NCBI RefSeq assembly: GCF_000281045.1
Contig: NW_008246142.1
Location: 117,150-146,656 of the forward strand
DNA from: Saprolegnia diclina VS20
Lineage: Eukaryota > Oomycota > Saprolegniomycetes > Saprolegniales > Saprolegniaceae
Reading direction: 5' to 3'
DNA: 29,507 nucleotides
Shown: in pieces, positions 9,049 to 18,084 of the stretch
Position numbering within the stretch: position 1 is the first letter of the stretch
Layout: the number at the start of each line of letters is the position of its first letter
Notes under the pieces: model-generated
Databases searched by the model: none
What the model was told of the DNA's origin: nothing
Seen by the model: the letters and a program-made list of their open reading frames with translations, nothing else
Position numbers and translations under genes: made by a program

Positions 9049-9552
9049 CTACACCAAGAGCAGCGCTAGACAGACGAGAAGCGACCACGTAGCCTTCATG
9101 GTTGGTCCCGACGGCGCTGCAAAGCTCGTCACGTTGGTGGCGTTGGGCTTGACCACCTCGGTGGTCGACGTCGCCGTCGTCGATAGTGGCCGCGCGGTCG
9201 TTGCCACGGCCGTCGTATTGGGCGCACTGGTCGTCGCAGGACGAGGCATGGTCGTCGGCGGCGTCGTCAACGCACTGAGCTTTGTTGGGGACAAACAGGT
9301 CGGACCAAAGTCCGAGATGGCCATTGTGTAGTTGGTGTCTCCGTCGGTCACGTTGCAGCCAAGGAGGTTTTCGTTCAAAAAGCCCGTCGTGATGAGCTTG
9401 ATGCAGTTTGGCGACAGAGTGCAGTCTTCAGCGAGGTAGTTCAGATAGGTGCCGTCGAGCGAGAGGAACCGGAGAAACCGGCAGCTGCCAAATCCCTTTT
9501 GATTCGAGAGTTTGCCCAGCGAGTCATGGAGCGCCTTGTAGCATGCCGTCAT
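9049..9552 (-). CDS. GPI-type elicitin-like protein, copy A
   Basis: A single exon encodes 167 aa. Six cysteines at 4, 24, 44, 50, 66 and 86 give the elicitin pattern. Possible N-glycosylation sites are NVT (67-69) and NYT. After the domain comes a Thr/Pro/Ala-rich stalk (TTPPTTMPRPATTSAPNTT and following). The chain ends in small residues (AAPSG) followed by a hydrophobic tail, ATWSLLVCLALLLV, then the stop: a GPI-anchor signal. Likely role: a cell-surface lipid or sterol-binding elicitin-like protein. The start is set at the ATG of MTAC because an Inr/FPR-like element lies just upstream, but this leaves no signal peptide. The in-frame codons before the ATG read ALRWLILVFST, signal-like, yet without an ATG. 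It is a tandem duplicate of 10606-11115; in the last ~76 coding bases I count about four differences. Confidence 0.85.
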   Translation of the reverse strand: MTACYKALHDSLGKLSNQKGFGSCRFLRFLSLDGTYLNYLAEDCTLSPNCIKLITTGFLNENLLGCNVTDGDTNYTMAISDFGPTCLSPTKLSALTTPPTTMPRPATTSAPNTTAVATTARPLSTTATSTTEVVKPNATNVTSFAAPSGPTMKATWSLLVCLALLLV

Positions 9553-9556
9553 CGTT

Positions 9557-9574
9557 GAGAAAACTAAAATGAGC
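9557..9574 (-). promoter_or_regulatory. Inr/FPR-like element of elicitin copy A
   Basis: Minus strand GCTCATTTTAGTTTTCTC ends 4 bases before the ATG at 9552. It fits the oomycete initiator (TCATTYY) followed by a T-rich block. It supports a very short 5' leader, though it also reads as part of an in-frame hydrophobic stretch. Confidence 0.5.
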
Positions 9575-9649
9575 CACCGCAACGCAGCGCCTCTTGCTTG
9601 CAACTGCTGGCCACAGATCGCCTCAAATCCGTCTCCGATTTCTGACTAT

Positions 9650-9678
9650 CATTTCAGGTGACAACTGGACCTGAAATG
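9650..9678. promoter_or_regulatory. Inverted repeat about 98 bp upstream of elicitin copy A
   Basis: CATTTCAGGT and ACCTGAAATG are perfect 10-bp arms around a 9-base loop. A related TTTCAG...CTGAAA repeat sits at the same distance (about 99 bp) before copy B. Conservation of motif and position suggests a regulatory site shared by the duplicates, or simply inheritance from the duplication. Confidence 0.6.
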
Positions 9679-10605
9679 GTCTGATCATGTTCACTGCAGT
9701 CGGGTCTCGGCAAGGCTGCTAGGCAGAGCGGCCGTGCAGTCTCTCACATCCAAGGGAATGAAACGGTATCCATGTACTCACAATGTTTTGTCAAATAAAC
9801 GTGTACCTTCACAACCGCAGCGTACGCGCCTTTGCCATCGCCACGGCAAGTCCACGGACAAGGCCATGCCTGTACTGGTTGTATCGAATTGCGGGCTGCG
9901 TCGAGTCGGAACGGGACGTTCTCGAGGTGCTCCACGCACAAGGGTGGTGGCCACTGCCAGCAGACCTCCCGCCCCTGGCTTCAGCGAAGGCGGGTTTTGT
10001 CCCGGAGCTGGCCGCTAGGGTTAGGCTTGGCGGGTATCAACGGAACTGCCAGCCCGGGCTTTAAAGCCACGCGTTCTCACGCAGTCCACCAGTTAAGCGG
10101 TCAATATAGACCGGAAGTGTTCACTTCCATTCTTTGCTTCCCCACTCACTTGTATCCCTGTTCCCCGTTCCCACTTGATGCATGTCCTTGGATGAGCAAG
10201 CAATCATGGTGCACGGAGCGACTGCGTGGAGCTGTTGTTGCAAATGTTGACGTACAACTGAAGGAAGTCGACATGCACAATCGCCCAGGAAGAGGCATTG
10301 TCGAAATATCGAATGCAGACTCGGGGCACTCACGAACGCATGGGACCAGAACATACCACTGGCTCGGCGCATGCAGCTTGGTGAGGTTTCCGTGTTGGTT
10401 GCTAGCACATTGCATAGTTTGGCGCTGTATATTGGTACAGAACGCTGAGAACGATTTGTAATTTGCTACCGTTGTCAACCACGCGACAGAGCAGAAGCCT
10501 ATGCTGGCAGTGTTTTGATAAACAACAATGTCCTAGCCATGGCGAAGAAATTGGCATGAACTGTATTTATCTCCGAAAACCCAGGCAACTGAAAACCTTT
10601 ACTAC

Positions 10606-11115
10606 CTACATCAAGAGCAGCGCTAGACAGACGAGAAGCGACCACGTAGCCTTCACGGTTGGCCCGGACGGCGCTGCGAAGCTCGTCACATTGGTAGCGT
10701 TGGACTTGACCACCTCGGCGGTCGTCGCCGTTGTTGTCGATAGTGGCCGCGCCGTCGTTGCCACGGCCGTCGTATTGGGCGCACTCGTCGTTGTAGGGCG
10801 TGGCGTGGTCGTTGGGTTTCTTGTGAACGCGCTGAGCTTTGTAGGGGACGAGCAAGTCGGGCCAAAGTCCGAGATGGCCATCGAGTAGTTGGTACGGACG
10901 TCCGTCACGGTGCAGCCAATGAGGCTTTCGTTCAAAAAACCCGTCGTGATGATCTTGGCGCAGGTCAGCGACAAGGTACAGTCGGCGGCGAGGTCCTCCA
11001 GAAAGGTGCCGTTGAGTGAGAGCCCCCGCAAAAATGGGCAATTGCCATAGCGCTGTTGGTACGTGTTTGAGAGGTTGTTCAGCGTATATCGAAGCGCTTC
11101 GTAGCATGCCGTCAT
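10606..11115 (-). CDS. GPI-type elicitin-like protein, copy B
   Basis: A single exon encodes 169 aa. Six cysteines at 4, 26, 46, 52, 68 and 88 match copy A with a two-residue insertion in the first loop. A Thr-rich stalk (PTTTPRPTTTSAPNTT and following) and a GPI-type C-terminus (AAPSGPTVKATWSLLVCLALLLM) follow. Stalk and tail are almost identical to copy A, while the cysteine domain differs at many positions, so the ligand-binding part has changed faster than the anchor. The likely role is the same as copy A. The start is the ATG of MTAC; the frame upstream meets a TAG within ten codons, so no in-frame signal peptide can be added without an intron. It belongs to a minus-strand row of three elicitin-domain genes. 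Confidence 0.85.
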   Translation of the reverse strand: MTACYEALRYTLNNLSNTYQQRYGNCPFLRGLSLNGTFLEDLAADCTLSLTCAKIITTGFLNESLIGCTVTDVRTNYSMAISDFGPTCSSPTKLSAFTRNPTTTPRPTTTSAPNTTAVATTARPLSTTTATTAEVVKSNATNVTSFAAPSGPTVKATWSLLVCLALLLM

Positions 11116-11121
11116 CGTCGT

Positions 11122-11137
11122 CAAAATGAAAATGCGC
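11122..11137 (-). promoter_or_regulatory. Inr/FPR-like element of elicitin copy B
   Basis: Minus strand GCGCATTTTCATTTTG lies 6 bases before the ATG at 11115. It is closely similar to GCATTTAACATCTTTG before the gene at 2043 and to the element of copy A. Confidence 0.5.
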
Positions 11138-11213
11138 CACTACAGCGCAGTGCCTGTTGCCTACAACCGCTGGCAACCCATCGACTTACATGCGTCATCG
11201 CATTCTGACGCTC

Positions 11214-11233
11214 GTTTCAGGGTCAACTGAAAC
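11214..11233. promoter_or_regulatory. Inverted repeat about 99 bp upstream of elicitin copy B
   Basis: GTTTCAG and CTGAAAC are separated by 6 bases. It is the counterpart, in sequence and distance, of the longer repeat at 9650-9678 before copy A. Confidence 0.55.
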
Positions 11234-11348
11234 CAGACTTTGGATGTACGGTAAGCGTCCATCCTGCTCACTCTTGTTCCTGTCCACTGGACTGTAACTA
11301 TCACGCTATGAGCCTACCACCACACATCTTTTTCAGGCGATGCGATGT

Positions 11349-11375
11349 TGAATCAACCATAAAATGGTTGATTCA
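11349..11375. repeat. Perfect hairpin, 12-bp arms with 3-base loop
   Basis: TGAATCAACCAT is followed by AAA and then its exact reverse complement. It lies 234 bp upstream of elicitin copy B and 464 bp upstream of the FBF1-like gene. A 12-bp perfect arm with a tiny loop is very unlikely by chance in 30 kb. It could be a dimer binding site, a structured RNA element or a small footprint of a transposon. Confidence 0.75.
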
Positions 11376-11838
11376 TTTACGTCCACCGGATTGGCCACTC
11401 GTTTGATAAGGTAAGATTGTGCAAGGTGCTCTCTCTTGCAGCGACATCAGAAGCAAAACCAGTACCCAGAACCATTGGAGATATGGTCAAGTAGAGCTCA
11501 AGGGCGTGGATGTGCGTTTGCGTCATACAGTATGTGGCTGGGAGGATGACCACAAAGAATGGCGCTGTCGAAAATAAGTGTACTACAGTAGTACCCTTCC
11601 AGGAGCGCCAGACTCTGGTCGTGCGGCGCTGTCGTCCATCTCGCCAGATTCTCAGCACGATCTCGAAGTGAATGGGAAGAATTACCGGTAGTTAGTGTAG
11701 ATGCATTACCTAGTGTCTAATGCAAATATGAGGCAAAACTGGGCAAAACCTAACCTTTCCGCTGAATCTGCCACGTCATCTCTTGGTTTTTGTAGCGAGC
11801 GTGTAACCGGCGACTTTCGAGCTGCAGTCATCGTGCTC

Positions 11839-14800
11839 ATGTCGGGGCTCGGCAACTTGATTCCGCTTGGGAAGAAGGAAGACAAGTCCAAGAAGAGCGA
11901 GGACCTCACGAGTGGCCTCATCCCGATCGGTGGCAAGGCGCCAAAGGACGACGATAACGTCGATGACTTTGATCTGGACGACCTTCTGAGCGACACGCCC
12001 AAGAAGAAGGCGGATGACTCGCCTGGTACGCCCGTCTCTACCATTTCGACGTACCTCGCACACAACCAACCCCGTAGGCAAGTCGTCCAAGAAGAAGAGC
12101 TCCAAGTCCAAGGTAGGTCTGGTATATCACAAGCGTATGCGGCTGACGTCGGGTCTAGTCAAAGTCGTCGCCAAAGTCCAAGTCGGACAAAAAATCCAAA
12201 AAGGTAGATGGCATTTTAGAGATTGATGATGTGATGCTACTATGTCCATAGAAAGACAAGTCGTCCATGGACTGGGATGCGTCCGGCGACTTGGGTGCGT
12301 CCGACGATGCCTTTGCGTCGCCGCCCAAACCGTCGTCGTCATCGCGGAAACCCTTGTCGTTTGAGAACGACGACGACGTCATCGCGCAGCTAGCCAAAGG
12401 CCCCGCCAAGAAGAAAAGCATGCAAAACCTCGATGACGAGTTTGCCAGGGCACTTGGCTTTGACGAATCCGAGTTCTTATCGGCGACGAGCCCTACGAAC
12501 GATGCAGATACCGAGGACCAGCCGCCACCGCCGAGTGCGCCGCCACCGGCACCAGAGCCGTCTTCGGCCCCCGCACCCGACGACCGGTTCTCGCTCGCGT
12601 CGTCCTTCTTTCAAGACGATGCTGGCGATGAGAAACCGAAAGAAGACTCGTTCTCGAGCGATCGGCGCGGCCGCGGACGTCGTAGTAGCACAGCAATGAT
12701 GGACGACGATCCATTTGCGAAAAAACCGTCCAAAATTGAGAGCCTCGACATCTTTGGGTCGTCGCGCCGACGCAGCGACGGCACGGACGCACCGACCAAG
12801 CCGTCTTCAACTACACCGCCGAAAGCCACCCAGGTCACCCCGCCCAAGGCAGCCACTGCCGACGTGACACCGCCCAAGACGTCCGCACCGGACAGCGATC
12901 TGCCGGCGTTTCCTTGGATGAAGAAGAAAACGGGAGCAGAGCCAACACCGACACCGAAGGAAACTCCACCGGTATCCGAGACAAGAGCCGACACGGCCGA
13001 GGCAACACCGAGCTTTCCATGGATGCGTGCCAAGGCCGACGCACCAAAGCCCACAGACGAAGCGGTCGTCGACGACCCGCCAGCGGCGCGGCGTCGAAGT
13101 ACCAAAGCTCCAAAAGATGCTGACGATGTGGATCCGTTTGGTACTGACGAGACGCCGTCATTTCCGTGGATGAAGAAGAAGACCGAAGGAACGCCTGATG
13201 TGACCAAGGCAGACACGAGCAGTAGTGACATGCCATCTTTTCCGTGGTCCAAACCAAAGGTCGACGAGCCGCCGCCGCCAAGTGCCAAGTCCAAGACACC
13301 GCCCAAAGCTATCGAAACAAAAACCACCGACGACGACGAGTTGCCCGAGTTTCCATGGCTTAAGAAATCCAATCCCAAAGAAAATGTTCCGGCACTTCAG
13401 GAAGCCAAAGAACCGCCCAAGACTGTACCACTGGCGACGCCATCCCCCGAGAAGCCCGTGGCGGCACCGTCACCCGAAAAACTCGAAGAGCCCCCCACAC
13501 GACCCCGGCCGCGTGTTGACACGGCCCCTCCTTCAGAACCCGAGCCATTTCGAGTGCCGGACGAGCCTGTGATCAATCCCAGCGTGGTACTGGAACCAAC
13601 GCCAGCAGAGCCGCCACCGGCCAGCTCGCCAGCGCGGTCGCCATCGATACCAATGGCCACAGAGGCTCCGCCCCGTGCGCCGTCGCCCGTGTCCCCCCGG
13701 CGCACGTCCATCGAGGCACCGCCGTCACCAACCCACCGCGGCAGTGGCAGTGGCTTTGACAAGGTAGATGATATCCCACAACCTCTATCTCACCTTGAAC
13801 TAGTCGGCATCGTCGCCACCAAAAGCAGCAACGGGTTCGCCGACGCGGGCGCCGGGCTACGGCGGCGACGACGGCGGGGGACCGCAACGGCTCAGCCCGG
13901 CGTCCCGCGGCACATTCCTCGACAATACTATGATCGTGCCCGCATTCATTTCGCACCAACTTGAAGCCAGTCAGGCGCTCGTCGCGAGCTTGGAGGCGCA
14001 GGTGCAGGCGCACTCCGCCGACAAGACAGCGCTGCAGTCGGTCCACGACCAAGTCTGTTGCTCGAGTTTTCGTTGATTAACAAATGGGCACGCTCTAGGT
14101 GTTGTCGTCTCTCAGCCACGAGACGGCGCGGGCAGCGGGTTTTGAGAGCGATCTTGCTGCCTCGATGGCAGCTTGCGCGGCTGCGACATCCGAGGTTGGA
14201 GTTGTCGTACGTCAGCATAATGAACGACGACTAGGCATCGACACTCCGAGCGGGCAACGCGACGTTGACCACTCAAGTCGGTGCGCTCACGCAAGAAAAA
14301 CAGGTGCTGTACGTACGTAGTAGCTCGATCGCACGCTAGCGTAGGCGCTGAGCACGGAGCTCACCATGCTACGTGTACAAGCCTCTTCGACCGCCGACCT
14401 ACAAGCGCAGATTGCCCAGCTCCTTCAAGACAAGAGCATTCTGCAGGCCGAGCTCCAAAACGTGTCGTCCAAGCTCGTCCTGGCGCAGCGCGATCTCTCG
14501 TCCGAACAAGCACTCCACGCGCAGAGTGTCGAGCGGTTCAAACGGCTCGAGCACGACCGCGCCCAGGAAGCCCTCCAGCAGCAGCGTTGGCGCGACGAAG
14601 AGAACCGGCACGCTGAGAAGGAGGCGGTTGAGCGGCTCTTGACCCAAGTGCGCGCGGCTGTGAGCAACCTCAAGGTACTCCTTAATTTTTTGGGGGCTTG
14701 AACATTCTTGACCTATTTTCGATGGTAGGTGCTACAAGAGAACGTTGTGTTTGGCAAATCCGAAGCCGACGTGCGCAGCATGGGCGAGAACGAGTCGCGG

Positions 14801-16213
14801 TCGCGCCTTCTGCTCGAGATGGAGGGCAGCTGCAAGGCGTATATGAGCCGGACGCAGGAAGAGTGCCAGCGTCTGCAATGTACAGCGTGTCTCTAGTCTC
14901 TGGAATGCCTCGAATACTGACGTAGCGCTGCTCTCGGCGCTTGAAACCACGATGCGGTCGCTTCGAGGCGAGCACATGGAGGAGAAGGAGCGACTGCGCA
15001 GCGAGCAAGCGCGTCTCGAAGAGCTCGCGTTGCACTTCAAGTCGCAAACGACACTGCTTCAAGAGCGCACCGACACCAACACCAAAGTTGTGTCGCAAAC
15101 CCTCGGTACCTCGGAGACTATCAACTTGATACAAAGAGCAATTGATATTCCATAGCCAGTTATATCCAAGACATTCGTATTGCCGAAGCACGCATGCACA
15201 AGCGCCGCGAACAGCACCAAGAAGAAGAGCGGTCGTTGCACATGGCCCGCGCGGTCGACAAGAAAAGCACGTCATCGATCGAACTGATGGTTTGTATGTA
15301 GGCGTTTGCTGCGCAGCAGGAAGAAGCGCTTCGCGACCAGCGCATCGTCCAAGATCGACACCAAGCCGAGGCCCAGCGGTTGAACGAAAAGCTCGGTCGA
15401 CTTCGGGCCGAGAAGCACGCGTTCGAAGACATGATTGCGCGGTACGCGACCGAAATGGAGACGCTGGCCGAGATGCAGCGTCATCTGGACAACGAGAAAG
15501 ACTCCCTTCGCCACGCTGCGCAGTGCGTCGAAGCCATGGCCGAGAAGGTCAAGGCCGCGAGCGAAGTGAGTGCGGCCAACGAGCAGCGCGCGCTGGAAGA
15601 GCGCGACCAAGCGCAAGCGATGCTGGAAGCCATGCACGACGAACGGCTCCGCCTCCAAAAGCACTGGAGCCAAGTCGACGAGCGCGAGCGACGGCTCCAA
15701 GAGGAAATCAAGTACATGGACGCGACGCGGCGCAAGCTCACCGAGGAACGGTCGAGCCTCCTCACGCACCGACGCCACGCGCGGTCGGCCACCGACTGGT
15801 CGCGCCCACCGGCACCCATTGCGGCTGTGAGTTACGCTCGAGAGTACGAGGCGTCGACACCGCGCTCTAACCAGACGCCACCGACACCAACACCAGCAAT
15901 GTGGCGACCAGAGGCGATGCCCCAGCATAAGGACCCGACAGGTCTAAGTCCGTCGTTTCGGACCGAGATGGAAGGCTTCTGGTCCAAGGGCAGCGGGATG
16001 GGTACCTTAGACACATCATCTGATCTGGCGACCAGACTCAGAATGTGGGAGCTAGATCCGGCGACGTCGCGCCAAACGGCGCAGCTCAAGGACCGTATGT
16101 TTCTCTCGTGTGTGGGACTGGACCACTCCAAATACACGCCCCCGCGTGCCGGCGTACCAATGTCCACGTACGGGCGCACGCCGTCACCATCGCTAGGTTC
16201 GTTTGCACTCTGA
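11839..16213 (+). CDS. FBF1-like coiled-coil protein (ciliary transition-fibre type)
   Basis: Twelve exons: 11839-12025, 12078-12112, 12159-12203, 12252-13763, 13804-14052, 14099-14194, 14235-14303, 14345-14674, 14729-14879, 14926-15105, 15156-15253, 15302-16213. All phases agree; 1287 aa; introns 40-54 bp. The first ~600 residues are disordered: acidic, Lys/Ser-rich, then Pro/Thr-rich with five copies of an FPW(M)KKK-type motif (12909-13370). Residues about 650-1140 are long coiled coils rich in Glu, Gln, Arg and Ala. The last ~140 residues are Ser/Pro-rich. The disordered N-terminus with a DD(D/I)-A-x-LGF-like block (ALGFDESEF) and the C-terminal coiled coil (NEKDSLRHAAQCVEAMAEKV) resemble Fas-binding factor 1, which anchors transition fibres of the basal body. 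That fits a zoospore-forming organism. Weakest calls: the 15254 and 14195 donors (GTCGAC, GTTGGA). Another centrosomal coiled-coil protein remains possible. Confidence 0.75.
12909..13370 (+). repeat. Five FPW(M)KKK motif repeats inside the FBF1-like protein
   Basis: Coding positions 12909, 13014, 13161, 13239 and 13350 begin the motifs FPWMKKK, FPWMRAK, FPWMKKK, FPWSKPK and FPWLKKS, each preceded by an acidic or Ser/Pro stretch. Spacing is about 26-49 codons in otherwise poorly ordered sequence. Such repeated aromatic-basic motifs usually are docking sites for a folded partner; the partner is unknown. Confidence 0.85.
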
Positions 16214-16689
16214 CAGGACAGAGATCGCGCTGTCTTTTTAGTCCAACCAACTATAACTTTTTTACGCAACACTGAGGAGAGCGCGACACACTCGTACCTT
16301 GGCCGTCGACGGGAAATTTCTCGATTGCATTCTGTTCCTCAATGTCCTCAGTCTCTCGTAAGGGAATAGGGTCTCCATATTCGGGTACGTTCTTGGAGAG
16401 TACGGAGCTGTTTCGATCGAATATTGTTCCAAAGCTGCACACACAGTGCAAGTGGAAATCGAATAAGGTTAGTTAAGAGGCCGCCCACGAAGACGACCGG
16501 GGTAGTTATCAACTAGTACTAGAAGCGTACAGTAGTAGGGCTAGAGTCGCACACCTCAGGCCATGGGAAATGCGTGAGCTGCTTGGTCGTTGACGTGCGG
16601 TGGTTCAACGAGGTGCGCGGTGCTCGCTGACTGGGTATGGTGGTTGTGCGACTGCTGGAAGAGAGCGCGTCTCTTTTTTGGTCGCAGCT
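16214..16689. other. Intergenic stretch between two converging genes
   Basis: It separates the 3' ends of the FBF1-like gene (+) and the RING gene (-), so it should hold both 3' untranslated regions. No open frame of interest is seen. Confidence 0.55.
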
Positions 16690-17520
16690 TTACGAGGAGC
16701 TGCTTCGAAAATACTTGGAGACGACTCGTGGCGCGCGTGCCTGTGTGCTTGGAGCGGGTTCGAGCACTGTTGAAGACGGCTCTAGTTGCTCCCGTTGTCC
16801 AGAGTCCATCGTGTCGTGGACCGTCGGTTGTAGCAAAATGCTGCGCGTAGCCTCGTCGTCTAGACCACGTTGCTCAGTGCACGATCGACGCCAGCGTACG
16901 TACCAGAACTGGCTTCGTCGCTGTCAGCTCGGCGAATACGTTTTCGGCGGGGCGATCCACTACGCCTCTCCCTCGTTCTTCTTCGTCGGGTCGACCGCAA
17001 CGATGGAATATCCACGTCATCGTCGCGACCTACATGATCCTCGATCGTCATGTGCCATCACATTATGGTGACGTACGCAGATCCTTCTCGTCCTCGCTAT
17101 CTGCAAACTCGACGAAGTCGTTCGGGACGACAAAGCCGTCCATTTCGTAGCCGTCGCTGCCATCGTCCAGCGCAAGTGCAAAGTCGTCGTCGGCAAGTGC
17201 AAAGTCTTCGTTCTCCGCGGGCGGCGCTTGGACTTTATGTGCGACAACGACCTCGGTCTTGGTCGCTTCGTTGAGGATCGCACGAATGTCTACTTTGCAC
17301 AGCGGACACGTCGACGAAACGTTGGCCCACGCGCGAATGCAAGCAAAGCAGAACCGATGGCGGCACGCAATCGAAGCGCCGGTCACGACCGCCTGCAGGC
17401 AGATCGCTACGCACAGTGCATTGTCAGTCGGCCAGCGAACGCGGTTGTACCGCACGTGGTCGCTGCGCCGCCACTGACGTCGGCGGACGGCGGCGCGCGA
17501 AAGTACCGGCTCCGGCGCAT
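16690..17520 (-). CDS. RING-finger protein, probable E3 ubiquitin ligase
   Basis: Four exons on the minus strand: 17520-17451, 17406-17077, 17029-16904 and 16859-16690; introns 44, 47 and 44 bp, all phase 1; 231 aa. The first intron matters: splicing it gives a normal C-A-I-C start to the RING, whereas reading through gives an abnormal CVAIC spacing and a different N-terminus. RING ligands run CAIC, then C-R-H-R-F-C-F-A-C, then CPLC (about residues 24-65), a C3HC4 type. Next come an acidic region (EDFALADDDFALALDD), a basic Arg/Ser patch (RSTRRRRTRERRSGSPRRKR, a possible nuclear signal) and a Ser-rich tail ending YFRSSSS. RING proteins of this form bind an E2 enzyme and pass ubiquitin to a substrate; the substrate is unknown. 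The start lies only 90 bp from the stop of the gene at 17611. Confidence 0.85.
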
Positions 17521-17610
17521 CGACCACCTCCCACACTTGATACTATTGTTGCCTCTGCCACTTTATGTTTCATGGCAGAATAGATAGATAGTCGATGATA
17601 AGCTTAGACT

Positions 17611-18084
17611 CTAGACCGGTGGCTCGGGCTCAAGTGTTGTCGTTGACGTCTGGAGACCCGAGCTGCCTCGCCGCAGCTCAACCGTGTCCGTGAAGAGACT
17701 ATACTCGCTCGTCGCAGTCGTGGCATCCGTCTCGCGTGGTGACGCAATCGCCAGTGGAGACGACAACGAAACAGCCATCTCGGCCCGTGATCGGAGCTGC
17801 ATTGACGCCTCGAGATGATGGCTCGATGACGCATCCTGCTTGAACCATGGCGAGAGCGGCCCGTCGTGCTCGAGCTCGACACTGCTTGGCGGCGCGTGGG
17901 TCTGGGTTCGCCCGTACGCAGCGGCTCGCTGGACAACAAGGTAGCAGGCAATGAACCCAACGACAAAGACAAAGACGACGGCGACACCGACGAGGGCCTT
18001 GGCGTACGCCGGGTCGGCAACGTGCGTACTCGTGATCACTGGGTACGCGGTCGTCGCGTTCAGCGTCGTCGCGTTGGCGACCAT
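17611..18084 (-). CDS. Small single-pass membrane protein with Ser/Thr-rich cytoplasmic tail
   Basis: A single exon encodes 157 aa. The N-terminus is short and Thr-rich with two Asn-Ala-Thr sites (MVANATTLNATTAYPVITST). One hydrophobic segment follows at about residues 30-52 (ALVGVAVVFVFVVGFIACYLVV). The tail of about 100 residues is Ser/Thr/Glu-rich and has no known domain. No cleavable signal peptide is visible, so the protein may insert N-out by a reverse signal anchor. The start is the first in-frame ATG; the frame is open about 20 codons upstream but only from non-ATG codons. An upstream exon is possible because an AG acceptor (CTCAACAG) lies just before it. In layout (short glycosylated ectodomain, TM, Ser-rich tail) it is a small relative in style, not clearly in sequence, of the mucin-like trio at 19648-24245. 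Confidence 0.65.
   Translation of the reverse strand: MVANATTLNATTAYPVITSTHVADPAYAKALVGVAVVFVFVVGFIACYLVVQRAAAYGRTQTHAPPSSVELEHDGPLSPWFKQDASSSHHLEASMQLRSRAEMAVSLSSPLAIASPRETDATTATSEYSLFTDTVELRRGSSGLQTSTTTLEPEPPV

Larger units (their letters stand above)
9553..10605. other. Intergenic region between elicitin copies A and B
   Basis: About 1 kb. Apart from the promoter elements of copy A, nothing coding is convincing. Frames such as 9832-10461 (+) and 10146-10478 (-) overlap on opposite strands, lack domains and have uneven composition. No RNA gene was recognised. Confidence 0.5.
11116..11838. other. Divergent intergenic region between elicitin copy B and the FBF1-like gene
   Basis: About 720 bp separating a minus-strand and a plus-strand gene, so it probably serves as a shared promoter region. 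It holds the TTTCAG/CTGAAA repeat (11214-11233) and a 12-bp-arm hairpin (11349-11375). No coding frame is convincing. Confidence 0.5.

Noticed and set aside
9832-10461. 209-codon plus-strand frame
   Set aside because: Irregular composition with many Cys, His and Arg and no domain; overlapped by an equally open minus frame.
11701-11838. An upstream in-frame ATG for the FBF1-like gene
   Set aside because: The extra 46 residues are unlike the Lys/Ser/Asp-rich N-terminus, and the first ATG of the low-complexity region (11839) is the more natural start.
12611-13378. 255-codon minus-strand open frame
   Set aside because: It is antisense to the disordered exon of the FBF1-like gene; the Gly/Val/Ser-rich composition is the mirror of Pro/Thr-rich coding.
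14195-14222. GTACGTCAG donor giving a 28-bp intron (14207-14234) in the FBF1-like gene
   Set aside because: It is shorter than any other intron here; the donor at 14195 gives a 40-bp intron in the same phase.
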